From the NCBI RefSeq assembly GCF_014284155.1, contig NZ_JACOFZ010000004.1, forward strand, positions 124,001-188,000: DNA of 64,000 nucleotides, read 5' to 3'. Under the pieces are notes generated by a model. The model was not told the DNA's origin. It saw only the letters and a program-made list of their open reading frames with translations, and did not search any database. Numbering within the stretch: position 1 is the stretch's first letter; every line of letters starts with the position of its first letter. The stretch is from Affinundibacterium nitidum. GTDB taxonomy: Bacteria; Pseudomonadota; Gammaproteobacteria; Burkholderiales; Burkholderiaceae_D. The position numbers and the translations under genes were made by a program. Positions 29,460-36,318 of this stretch are shown piece after piece.

Positions 29460-29909
29460 TTGCTCACCTTGATTTGCATCGCAATTTCACTGCCAACTTT
29501 CGCGGGGGAAGGAAAATTTAATGGTACGTGGTCTATTGATCTTCGTTCAAAAGAAGAACAAAAGCGTGGCGTCGAATGTGGGTTGGCCACATTCTCACTT
29601 GTACAGACAGGAAATAAAATTACTGGAAATCACGTTTTATCAACAGCAGGCTGTGGACGCCTAAATGAAGGTGGTGACAGAACTGTTAAAGGCGTGATCG
29701 TTGAAAAAACGGCAGTGCTTGTTGTCACGAGTGGACGTAATGGAGCAATTGTCATGGGAACAGCTACAGTAAATGGAAACGCCCTATTCTGGGAAACAGT
29801 ACACGAAATTAAACAGGGCGAGCCAGAGGGAGACTCTCCGCTAATTTTAGTGAAGGGAAGACTCACCCGAGAGAAATTACATGAAAATCATCCAAAACAT
29901 GACTTTTGA
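29460..29909 (+). CDS. Cassette 2 protein, secreted, uncharacterised
   Basis: The mature part looks like a small secreted beta-rich protein (GKFNGTWSIDLRS, then FSLVQTGNKITGNHVLS and GAIVMGTATVNGNALFWE), in the style of lipocalin-like or CHASE-like cassette proteins; the function is unknown. A signal peptide ends near SLPTFA. No ATG or GTG in frame lies between the cassette boundary and the signal peptide. TTG at 29460 is the only standard start, though an ATA at 29439 would give a better n-region. An ATG at 29241 lies inside cassette 1, so it cannot be the native start. Confidence 0.65.
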   Translation: MLTLICIAISLPTFAGEGKFNGTWSIDLRSKEEQKRGVECGLATFSLVQTGNKITGNHVLSTAGCGRLNEGGDRTVKGVIVEKTAVLVVTSGRNGAIVMGTATVNGNALFWETVHEIKQGEPEGDSPLILVKGRLTREKLHENHPKHDF

Positions 29910-29981
29910 AAATGACGCGCGAATATGTGTTTTCTTAAAAATTGTTGATTGGCGCGCGCGCCTTTCAAATCAGCGTTATGC
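29892..29981 (+). repeat. attC site of cassette 2
   Basis: A 90-nt site. R'' is CCAAAAC (29892-29898), one base off the reverse complement of the GTTATGG opening the cassette; R' is GTTATGC (29975-29981). The arms include TTTTGAAAATGACGCGCG on the left and GCGCGCGCCTTTCAAA on the right, which are largely complementary. Confidence 0.85.
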
Positions 29982-29997
29982 TAGGGAATGAGTGACG

Positions 29998-30372
29998 ATG
30001 AAGGCGCAGCAATACAAGGATTTTATTGATCAGATGGTTGACGTATGCCGCAACGGGCAGGGCGCAATTGGGTCAACTCGCGTTCGAAATGGAGTTTGGA
30101 ATGAAAACGCAAGAGCCGACTTTCTCGAAGACCAATTTCAAATAAATCAGTTGTTGGGCATACTCAATGACGAGCAAAGAGAAGTGATAGCAGGCATGCT
30201 CGCTCAAGCATTTGAGAGCGGTGTGTTTGAGACGTTGAAGGCACTAGAGGAATTCGAGATTGAACCGTTTCTTGAAGGCTACGAAGGCAGCCCATACCAC
30301 GATTTCATCGGACGGGTAGCGACGGTTCAATGGCAATGGCCCGACGACGATGAAAATGAAAAACCGGCATAA
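29998..30372 (+). CDS. Cassette 3 protein, uncharacterised acidic
   Basis: An unrecognised 124-aa soluble protein. It appears all-alpha in its first two thirds (YKDFIDQMVDVCRNG, FQINQLLGILNDEQREVIAG) and ends in an acidic tail (WPDDDENEKPA). AGGGA lies about 10 bases before the ATG at 29998; a GTG two codons earlier is also possible. The stop codon overlaps the R'' box of its attC. Confidence 0.75.
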   Translation: MKAQQYKDFIDQMVDVCRNGQGAIGSTRVRNGVWNENARADFLEDQFQINQLLGILNDEQREVIAGMLAQAFESGVFETLKALEEFEIEPFLEGYEGSPYHDFIGRVATVQWQWPDDDENEKPA

Positions 30373-30456
30373 CATGGCATTGGTTCAGGACGCGCGGATG
30401 AGTGCTTTTCTAAATTTTACATTTTGGCGTGCTCGCCTCACAATTCAACGTTAGCA
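30367..30456 (+). repeat. attC site of cassette 3
   Basis: A 90-nt site. R'' GCATAAC (30367-30373) is the exact reverse complement of the GTTATGC at the start of this cassette. R' is GTTAGCA (30450-30456). The right arm ends CACAATTCAACGTTA, nearly the same as in the next site. Confidence 0.88.
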
Positions 30457-30465
30457 GTCAAAAGT

Positions 30466-30825
30466 ATGCGTAAAATTGCTTCGCTCAGGAATCCAATTTT
30501 AGGGTGCGTCCGTTGTATCTTGTACTCGGGTGCTGACGGTGTTTATGTATTTCCATGTGCGACTGATGAAGACGGTTCAGCAACAGGGGATTATTGGTTT
30601 GAGTCGATTGAAGACGCCGAAAAATTTTGCAAAGATGAGTACGGTATCAACGGTGTCGATTGGAAAGATGTGTCAGATCCATTGCCCGGATGCCAGCATG
30701 ATTGGTTGATGCCCGTTCGAGTAAAAGGACGTGAAGAAGGGCATCCTGATTGGAGCACGTTCGAGCGATTGGAAGATGGGAAATGGATTTCGTTTAGCGC
30801 AAACCAAGAGAACAATGCCGAATGA
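30466..30825 (+). CDS. Cassette 4 protein, uncharacterised
   Basis: A 119-aa soluble protein of unknown function with an apparent alpha/beta layout (GADGVYVFPCATDEDGSATG, WFESIEDAEKFCKDEYGI) and a conserved-looking C-terminal block (GCQHDWLMPVRVKGRE). The ATG at 30466, 10 bases after the attC core, is the native start. The frame extends upstream to a TTG at 30424, but that lies inside the attC site. Confidence 0.78.
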   Translation: MRKIASLRNPILGCVRCILYSGADGVYVFPCATDEDGSATGDYWFESIEDAEKFCKDEYGINGVDWKDVSDPLPGCQHDWLMPVRVKGREEGHPDWSTFERLEDGKWISFSANQENNAE

Positions 30826-30826
30826 C

Positions 30827-30916
30827 TGCTAACATTACATTCGTGCCGGACGCACGGCGAGATCTTCAGTCACATTTTTCCAAATGGCGCGTGCGCCGTA
30901 CAATTCAACGTTAAGT
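30827..30916 (+). repeat. attC site of cassette 4
   Basis: A 90-nt site. R'' TGCTAAC (30827-30833) is the exact reverse complement of the GTTAGCA that opens the cassette, and R' is GTTAAGT (30910-30916), a perfect GTTRRRY. The arms pair through CCGGACGCACG on the left and CGTGCGCCG on the right with an extrahelical A, as expected of attC hairpins. Confidence 0.9.
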
Positions 30917-30919
30917 TCT

Positions 30920-31288
30920 ATGCGTACTCTTCTCGCTGTGTTGAGTTTTATAGCGTTGCTCGGATGTACAGAACAAGCATCTACCAACACGCCTCTCCCG
31001 TCAAATGCTACATCCGAGTCTTTTGACGACATGCTGAGGCCTGAAGATCCACACTTTTCCGCTGAGGAGCGACGTATTGTTTTGCGCGTGCAAGCCTACC
31101 TTGAGAAGAACACACAAAAGTCGGTCGATGCACGTTACAGAGTTAAGCGGACGAACGAGGGCTTTGAAGTATTTGCTATATTTATCCGCGGCTACTCAAA
31201 TGGCCGTCCTTTAACTTCCCCCGGCGGTCACGTTACAGTTATTTTGCATTCAGATGGCAATGTTATTCGTTACATACTAGGAGAGTGA
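30920..31288 (+). CDS. Cassette 5 lipoprotein, uncharacterised
   Basis: A 122-aa lipoprotein. The signal sequence ends in LLGC, followed by a polar Thr/Ser/Pro spacer. The C-terminal domain (VQAYLEKNTQKSVDARYRVKRT, FEVFAIFIRGYSNGRP, HVTVILHSDGNVI) looks like a small alpha/beta fold. The ATG at 30920 is only 4 bases from the attC core. The target membrane and function are unknown. Confidence 0.8.
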   Translation: MRTLLAVLSFIALLGCTEQASTNTPLPSNATSESFDDMLRPEDPHFSAEERRIVLRVQAYLEKNTQKSVDARYRVKRTNEGFEVFAIFIRGYSNGRPLTSPGGHVTVILHSDGNVIRYILGE

Positions 31289-31300
31289 GGCGATGGCCGA

Positions 31301-31390
31301 ACTTGACATTACGTTCGAGGATGAAGTCGTGATATTGTTTTGTTTTCGTATGAGCGGCGTTGTGTGGCTCACCTCAATTCAGCGTTAAGG
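31301..31390 (+). repeat. attC site of cassette 5
   Basis: A 90-nt site. R'' is ACTTGAC (31301-31307), one base off the reverse complement of the GTTAAGT opening the cassette and with the AAC core changed to GAC; R' is GTTAAGG (31384-31390). The core change may lower its recombination activity. Confidence 0.78.
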
Positions 31391-31400
31391 ATCAAATCAA

Positions 31401-31661
31401 ATGAGACCACTAGAGCGAATCGATGAAATTTCCGATCTCATTAAAGAGATTTGGAATGAGAACCCAGATATGAGGTACATGCAGCTACTCTACACATTGC
31501 AATCGAGCGTTTCTCAGAAAAATATGGATGTTGGAAAAGTAGAAGAACGCGTGGATAAAACCTACTCAAGAATAGGATTTGATTTGTTTAATATCGAGGA
31601 TAAAGAGTTTAAAATTTTCCTTGAGAACTATCTATTTGAACAAAGAGAACGTAATGCTTAA
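31401..31661 (+). CDS. Cassette 6 protein, small, possibly YihD/DUF1040-like
   Basis: An 86-aa soluble protein, AT-rich in codon use. The N-terminus (RIDEISDLIKEIWNENPDMRYMQLLYTLQ) resembles the helix-turn-helix-like start of the YihD/DUF1040 family of small proteins, but this is a tentative reading. The ATG at 31401 is 10 bases after the attC core. No ribosome site stronger than GGAT is present. Confidence 0.7.
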   Translation: MRPLERIDEISDLIKEIWNENPDMRYMQLLYTLQSSVSQKNMDVGKVEERVDKTYSRIGFDLFNIEDKEFKIFLENYLFEQRERNA

Positions 31662-31745
31662 CAGGTCAATCGAAGGAGAATCGCCCATGACTATTACACT
31701 TAAATTTGTGACCGTCATGGTGATCTCGTCAGCTCGGCGTTAACG
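31656..31745 (+). repeat. attC site of cassette 6
   Basis: A 90-nt site. R'' GCTTAAC (31656-31662) has one mismatch to the reverse complement of GTTAAGG; R' is GTTAACG (31739-31745). The inner arms pair through CATGAC on the left and GTCATG on the right. Confidence 0.82.
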
Positions 31746-31759
31746 CTCAGTCACAAACC

Positions 31760-32050
31760 ATGGAGGAATCATTGAATGAAAAAGAAACTTCGGACAATAG
31801 TGGCCGCATCGGTGTGGGAAATTTCTTAATATTGGCAATTGCCTTTGCGGCTTTTGGTGCGCTATTGTATTGGTCTTGGAATTTTGTTGGACCAAGTGGC
31901 CAGACATTTGAGATTGGTCCTTTCATCCTCTTCTGGCTCCGAGAAATTCTTCTATTCGGTATCGTTGGAATAGTCTTAATTTGCGCCGCCATTTTATGGT
32001 TTTCGCGGTTTATTCGGAGGTTGTTAGCGAAGGACGAAAATGAGCTTTAA
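31760..32050 (+). CDS. Cassette 7 protein, two-helix membrane protein
   Basis: A 96-aa protein with two predicted membrane helices (FLILAIAFAAFGALLYWSW and ILLFGIVGIVLICAAILWF) joined by a short periplasmic loop and ending in a basic/acidic tail. It is unrecognised. Its small size and two helices recall holin-like or immunity-type cassette products, but nothing specific supports either. The start is 15 bases after the attC core, and the stop overlaps the next R''. Confidence 0.75.
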   Translation: MEESLNEKETSDNSGRIGVGNFLILAIAFAAFGALLYWSWNFVGPSGQTFEIGPFILFWLREILLFGIVGIVLICAAILWFSRFIRRLLAKDENEL

Positions 32051-32137
32051 CAAGACGGTCGTCTGGGAATCGACAGTTATGGTTTCTATCTTTATTCATT
32101 TTTTGGTGTTGGCGACCGCGATACCTCAGCGTATGAC
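32045..32137 (+). repeat. attC-like site of cassette 7 (degenerate right core)
   Basis: A 93-nt site. R'' CTTTAAC (32045-32051) differs by one base from the reverse complement of GTTAACG. The right core reads GTATGAC (32131-32137) instead of GTT, and arm pairing is weaker, so this site is probably decaying. Confidence 0.6.
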
Positions 32138-32161
32138 TACGCATGTGAACGGAGGATGCGT

Positions 32162-33208
32162 TTGAAAAATAGAAAAATTACACAGCTAATTATAAAAATT
32201 ATTCTGCCGATTATTTCCATTGTCTGCCTCATTGTTTTCGTGCCTTGGCTAGCAGGCTCTGCTTACTTAAAGCCGTTACCGAACTCGGTACAAGAGCAAG
32301 TCAGTGATGCCATCAATTACAAATTGGATGGCATCATCGTCTATGTAGAAAAAAAGGGAAAAGCACCTGAGTTATATTCGTCTGGATGGAAAAATAGAGA
32401 AGATAAAATTCCTGCAGACCCACATTCGCTATTTAAAATTGCCAGTATCAGCAAGTTGTATATTGCTGCGGCCGCTGCGAAATTAGTCGAGAGAAAAAAA
32501 CTCTCTCTGGATAAAACCCTCGCGGACTACTTGCCCGAGCTTATTGGTCGAGTTGAAAATGCAGATAAGATTACTTTGCGAATGCTGCTACAGCATCGAA
32601 GTGGAATTCCTAATTTCATTGATGACCCAAAATTTCCTTGGGCGAATTTGCCAACAGAACCGAATGAACTTCTCAAGTTCGCACTGGATAAGCCTGCTGA
32701 TTTTAAACCAGACAAAAGCTACGGCTACTCTAATACAAATTATCTGTTGATCGGCACTATTTTAGATAAGACTTTGGGGTACAGTCATCACGCCTATATA
32801 AAAAAGGAAATTCTTGAGCCGCTGAAGTTAACACACACGTTTAGTCTACTTAACGAAGTAGATATGAAAGAGCTTGTCAGTGGCTATTACATCGGATATG
32901 ACGGGGATTTGAAAACACAAAATTATGTAAGTCCGGGTGGCTCAATGCTTGCAACAGCACAAGATGTCGGAATTTTCTTGCGCGCCCTGAATGATGGCTC
33001 ATTATTAAACGCCAATGAACAAGCGATTTACTCTTCAATTTATGTGTACGAACATACTGGCTTATTAGGAGGCTATTCTAGTATTGCGCGATACCACAAA
33101 GATATTGATACGGTTGTTATTCAATTCGTCAATACAAGTGGAGGAAGCTCGTGGATGATTTCCGAAATTATCTATAACCGTATAGTGAGAATACTTCACA
33201 AGCAATAG
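32162..33208 (+). CDS. Cassette 8 membrane-anchored beta-lactamase-related serine hydrolase
   Basis: A class C beta-lactamase/D-Ala-D-Ala carboxypeptidase family protein of about 348 aa, anchored by an N-terminal helix (IIKIILPIISIVCLIVFVPWL) and facing the periplasm. The catalytic SxxK is SISK (in LFKIASISKLYIAA), the second motif is the YSN of YGYSNTNYLLIG, and HTGLLGG is in the place of the third motif. The start is TTG at 32162: GGAGG lies 6 bases before it and abuts the ATG at 32156, which is therefore unlikely. It may act on peptidoglycan, esters or peptides; beta-lactam hydrolysis cannot be claimed from sequence. Confidence 0.85.
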   Translation: MKNRKITQLIIKIILPIISIVCLIVFVPWLAGSAYLKPLPNSVQEQVSDAINYKLDGIIVYVEKKGKAPELYSSGWKNREDKIPADPHSLFKIASISKLYIAAAAAKLVERKKLSLDKTLADYLPELIGRVENADKITLRMLLQHRSGIPNFIDDPKFPWANLPTEPNELLKFALDKPADFKPDKSYGYSNTNYLLIGTILDKTLGYSHHAYIKKEILEPLKLTHTFSLLNEVDMKELVSGYYIGYDGDLKTQNYVSPGGSMLATAQDVGIFLRALNDGSLLNANEQAIYSSIYVYEHTGLLGGYSSIARYHKDIDTVVIQFVNTSGGSSWMISEIIYNRIVRILHKQ

Positions 33209-33221
33209 TAATTTGAATAAT

Positions 33222-33355
33222 GCTCAACAAGTCGTTGCAGCAACAGTCGCTGAGCTACTAGGGGAATTTTTTGAGTCGCGGTTTTATGGTTTTGCTGCGT
33301 AAAAACTTTCCACAAAATCACAACTTAAAATTTGCCGCTGAACTCGGCGTTTGCC
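33222..33355 (+). repeat. Terminal attC-like site of cassette 8
   Basis: R'' GCTCAAC (33222-33228) fits RYYYAAC, and the right end CTCGGCGTTTGCC resembles the 3' ends of the other sites, with R' GTTTGCC at 33349-33355. GTTGCAGC on the left and GCTGAAC on the right can pair with one bulge. The length of 134 nt is at the upper end for attC. A matching GGCAAAC is not found downstream, so the array seems to end here. Confidence 0.5.
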
Positions 33356-33432
33356 AAAAAAGTGTAAGCATCGAAATCAACATAACCAAACCAATTCGAC
33401 ATCATTCACGTACGCTTAATCTACTCTTCCCA

Positions 33433-33762
33433 ATGAAAACACCACTTAACCCCGACGAAAAAATCATCAAACAAGGCGCTGCTAATCTTCAGAAGAATAT
33501 TGAAACTGTCGGCGGTAAATTGTATTTGACGAATCAACGCTTAATCTTTGAAGCGCACAGTATCAATATTCAAGGTGGAACCAGCGAGATTGCGTTGTCG
33601 AACGTTCAGTCGCTGCGACCATGTTGGACGAAGTTTTTGGGGCTAATTCCTTTGCTCCCCAACTCGTTAGCGGTCTACAACAAACAAGGTGAAGAATATC
33701 GTTTTGTCTTGTTTGGGCGTCACGCTTGGGCTGCCGCAATCGATGCGCAGAGAGTGCAGTGA
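33433..33762 (+). CDS. GRAM-domain protein
   Basis: A 109-aa cytoplasmic protein with a bacterial GRAM/PH-like domain: LNPDEKIIKQGAANLQ, then GGKLYLTNQRLIFEAHS and the turn before LPNSLAVYNKQGEEYRFVLF. Such domains bind membranes or proteins; the role is unknown. The frame is open from 33271, but that part crosses the attC-like site, so the ATG at 33433 is preferred. It may be the last, incomplete cassette (no R'' follows) or the first gene beyond the array. Confidence 0.7.
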   Translation: MKTPLNPDEKIIKQGAANLQKNIETVGGKLYLTNQRLIFEAHSINIQGGTSEIALSNVQSLRPCWTKFLGLIPLLPNSLAVYNKQGEEYRFVLFGRHAWAAAIDAQRVQ

Positions 33763-33819
33763 ATTGTCGAAGTTGCATAGTCTATTTTCTGAATCATTGC
33801 TTGTTCTTCTGAAATCAAT

Positions 33820-34191
33820 ATGAGCCTGCCGCCTGTGCAATCTACACCTTGTCACTTCTGCGCTCAACGCACAGCGTCGATTGAGAAACCAAGCTTGGAA
33901 ACGACGCAGGCGATATTTTATGAGCCACATGAAGGGGCTTATTGGGCGCGATGCAAGGTGTGCGATACAGAATACGTGGTCTATTGGCTTGAGTATCGCG
34001 ATGATATGTTCACTTATTTTTGCCCCGTCACCTTTTTCGATCGCGGGCCGCTTAAAGCGCCTATGCGTGCGAGTGTGCTCACCTCTGCCGAAGTGCGTTC
34101 TTTCATCGTTGAACATGAGGTATTTGTTGTGAGCCCATGGCAATCAAAATGGGAGCGCGGCGTGTTTTTGCCGTCGCCAATGCCAAGGTAG
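33820..34191 (+). CDS. Uncharacterised zinc-ribbon-like protein
   Basis: A 123-aa protein of unknown function. Two cysteine pairs (CHFC near residue 11 and CKVC near residue 45) could bind one zinc ion, followed by a Tyr/Phe-rich segment (EYVVYWLEYRDDMFTYFCP). No signal peptide. It begins at an ATG with no strong ribosome site and has no evident operon partner. Confidence 0.6.
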   Translation: MSLPPVQSTPCHFCAQRTASIEKPSLETTQAIFYEPHEGAYWARCKVCDTEYVVYWLEYRDDMFTYFCPVTFFDRGPLKAPMRASVLTSAEVRSFIVEHEVFVVSPWQSKWERGVFLPSPMPR

Positions 34192-34339
34192 TCAATTTGC
34201 TGGAGTTCGGTTTGTCGATCCAGCATCATTTACTCCGCGAATGTGCGGTGCGCGTATCTGGCCTAGTTGGGTATTTTTCTGGCCTATGTTAGCCTAGCGA
34301 CTCGGGTGCAATTATTGTAGATCGATCTAGGAGTCAACG

Positions 34340-34726
34340 ATGAAACGTGTAACAGGTATAGGCGGCATTTTCTTTCACGCTAAAGATCCTAAGGCATTGT
34401 GCGCTTGGTATAAAACGCATTTAGGCATTGACGTGCAAGAGTGGGGCGGCGCAGCATTTAGTTGGACCGACGATAGTGGTACGCCCGTTGGTGGTACGAC
34501 GATTTGGTCGATTGGGGCAAATACCAGCGATCATTTCGCACCAAGCACGTCTCCATTCATGATTAACTATCGCGTCGCTGATCTCCATGCCTTGGTCAAG
34601 GTGTTGAAAGAAGAGGGCTGCCAGGTATTGGAAAAGATCGATGAATCTGAATACGGTAAATTTGCTTGGGTGATTGACCCTGAAGGCAATAAAGTCGAAT
34701 TGTGGGAACCACCTGCGGGCCAATAG
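34340..34726 (+). CDS. VOC family (glyoxalase/bleomycin-resistance fold) protein
   Basis: A 128-aa protein of the vicinal-oxygen-chelate superfamily: first beta-alpha-beta unit GIGGIFFHAKDPKALCAWYKTHLGI, second unit NYRVADLHALVKVLKEEGC, and the terminal metal-ligand glutamate in GNKVELWEPP. AGGAG precedes the ATG. Members range from dioxygenases to lyases; the substrate is not predictable here. Confidence 0.88.
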   Translation: MKRVTGIGGIFFHAKDPKALCAWYKTHLGIDVQEWGGAAFSWTDDSGTPVGGTTIWSIGANTSDHFAPSTSPFMINYRVADLHALVKVLKEEGCQVLEKIDESEYGKFAWVIDPEGNKVELWEPPAGQ

Positions 34727-34810
34727 ATAACGCTTTGGGTGGTATTAGCGTTGATACTCTTTAGTGCTTTATGGAGTCGTATAGCTGTTCATATTTTTTA
34801 GGAGAAATTC

Positions 34811-35314
34811 ATGCACTGTAGATTAAAGGCTTCCTTGTTTATCTGTACAGTTTTTACTTCTTTCTTGTCTATGCAGTCAAATGCGCAGGCACAGGTGAAT
34901 AGCACTTCGATCAATCTTGAGTGTGCAGGATCAGGTTCGATTTCAGCGACCCAAACTGCGTTTGAAAATCGCTATAACCCAAAGACAAAGAGCTATGAAC
35001 GTATGGCGGCGCAAACCATGGTGCGTCGCCCCTTCTCTGGAATTAGCCACGTTGAAATAGCTGGTAATAGCCTTCGTATTAGCCTACCGCCCGATATGGT
35101 GCCCTTGATTAACAGCATGAAGGACGGTTGGTTCAACGTTGATGATCTCTTTATGAATGAGCGTGAAATTACAGGGAAGGTTCATATCAATGGGTTTTCT
35201 CAGCCAGACTTGCGTATCGATAGGACAACGGGTTCCATTTCTATCCATAATGGACTGACAGATTTCTCCGGTAAATGTGAGCTCGTCGATGCCAATGCTA
35301 AGCCTAAGTTCTAA
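34811..35314 (+). CDS. Uncharacterised secreted protein
   Basis: A 167-aa protein with a clear signal peptide (LFICTVFTSFLSMQSNAQA). The mature protein has two cysteines (LECAGSG near the start, GKCELV near the end) that may form a disulfide, and a predicted beta-rich body (HVEIAGNSLRISLPPDMV, EITGKVHINGFSQPDLRIDR). AGGAG precedes the ATG. I do not recognise the family. Confidence 0.7.
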   Translation: MHCRLKASLFICTVFTSFLSMQSNAQAQVNSTSINLECAGSGSISATQTAFENRYNPKTKSYERMAAQTMVRRPFSGISHVEIAGNSLRISLPPDMVPLINSMKDGWFNVDDLFMNEREITGKVHINGFSQPDLRIDRTTGSISIHNGLTDFSGKCELVDANAKPKF

Positions 35315-35415
35315 TAAGCCGAGGTAACAGGAATGCGAATCTTCGCTTAGAGCGAGCGTAGAGGTAGTTAATTACGAAAAACCGAATTTGTTTGATGTGG
35401 ACTGGAGATTTGTTT

Positions 35416-36246
35416 GTGAATTATGAGAGCATGGTAGATCAAGCGACACGCGCTGAGCTTGTTGATATTGCCGCCGGATGGGGCCAAGGGCGGGCGACTT
35501 TTGGTGGTTTGCTTGGGGCTTTAGTTGTCGCTCATTTGCAGGGTGCTTTAGCGCGCAAAAGCGAGCCGGGCAGTCAGGTTTCTTTGGTGTTGCGCGCTTT
35601 AACCATCTCCTTCGTGGCACCAGTGGAAGTGGGGCAGGTGAGTATCAGCAGTGAAGTGCTTCGCAGTGGCAAATCAGTGACACAAATGCTGTGCACCATG
35701 AAGCAGAACGGGCAGGTTTGCGTCAGTGCCTTGGCAAGTTTTGGGGCGGCGAGGCAGTCTCGGGTGGTTGTGGCATCGGCGGCTGCGCCGCAGATCGATT
35801 CCCCTGAAGCTGGGCGCGTGATTCCGAATTTGGAAGGTATCGCCCCAGAGTTTACAAAGCTGATTGATTTTAGATTTATCAATGGCGAACTCCCCTTTAG
35901 TGGCGCCGCGACTTCTCATATCGAAGGATGGATGCGCTGGAAGCCTTCAGCTGGTGTGAAGACACCAACGGCTCGTTACCTCGATTTGGTGGCGTTGATC
36001 GATGCCTGGCCGCCAGCTGTTTTGCAAATGCTGGCGCAACCAACTCCCTCTTCTAGTTTGACTTGGACCTTGGAATTTCCCGCGATCGATGACGCTCAGT
36101 TATCGACAGAAGCTAACCCTTGGTGGCAGTATCGTGCCGTCACAGAAAGTGCACAGAATGGTTACGCGCATATTTCATCGCATTGCTGGGACCAAACAGG
36201 GCGATTGGTGGCAATTAGTCGGCAGACTGCTACGGTATTTGCTTGA
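35416..36246 (+). CDS. Acyl-CoA thioesterase family protein (double hotdog)
   Basis: A TesB-like thioesterase-superfamily protein of about 276 aa. The first hotdog unit has the typical GWGQGRATFGGLLGALVV helix entry; the second includes PTARYLDLVALIDAWPPA and ends HCWDQTGRLVAISRQTATVF. I chose the GTG at 35416 because GGAG lies 8 bases upstream; TTG/ATG at 35392/35395 would give a slightly longer form. It probably hydrolyses acyl-CoA thioesters in the cytoplasm. Confidence 0.82.
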   Translation: MNYESMVDQATRAELVDIAAGWGQGRATFGGLLGALVVAHLQGALARKSEPGSQVSLVLRALTISFVAPVEVGQVSISSEVLRSGKSVTQMLCTMKQNGQVCVSALASFGAARQSRVVVASAAAPQIDSPEAGRVIPNLEGIAPEFTKLIDFRFINGELPFSGAATSHIEGWMRWKPSAGVKTPTARYLDLVALIDAWPPAVLQMLAQPTPSSSLTWTLEFPAIDDAQLSTEANPWWQYRAVTESAQNGYAHISSHCWDQTGRLVAISRQTATVFA

Positions 36247-36318
36247 TATGGGAAGCTTTCGGGGCCAAGGGGGCGACGCTCATCGAATCACAGCAATTCA
36301 TTTCAATAGGGAGTACGC

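Larger units (their letters stand above)
28661..33355 (+). mobile_element. Integron gene-cassette array without an integrase (CALIN-like)
   Basis: Eight small + strand genes, each about 0.35-1.2 kb with its trailing site, are separated by attC-like sites. Cassette boundaries (the G of the GTT core) fall near 28749, 29425, 29975, 30450, 30910, 31384, 31739, 32131 and 33349. In three cassettes the start heptamer is the exact reverse complement of that cassette's own R'' heptamer; four more have one mismatch. None of the genes has an evident promoter. No tyrosine recombinase with integron features is present in the window. An integrase could lie outside it. Confidence 0.85.

Noticed and set aside
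32156-32161. ATG at 32156 as start of the serine hydrolase
   Set aside because: It directly abuts the GGAGG ribosome site; the TTG at 32162 has correct spacing.
28661-33355. CRISPR array
   Set aside because: The repeats are spaced 350-1200 bases apart with genes between them and have attC architecture, not short identical repeats with spacers.
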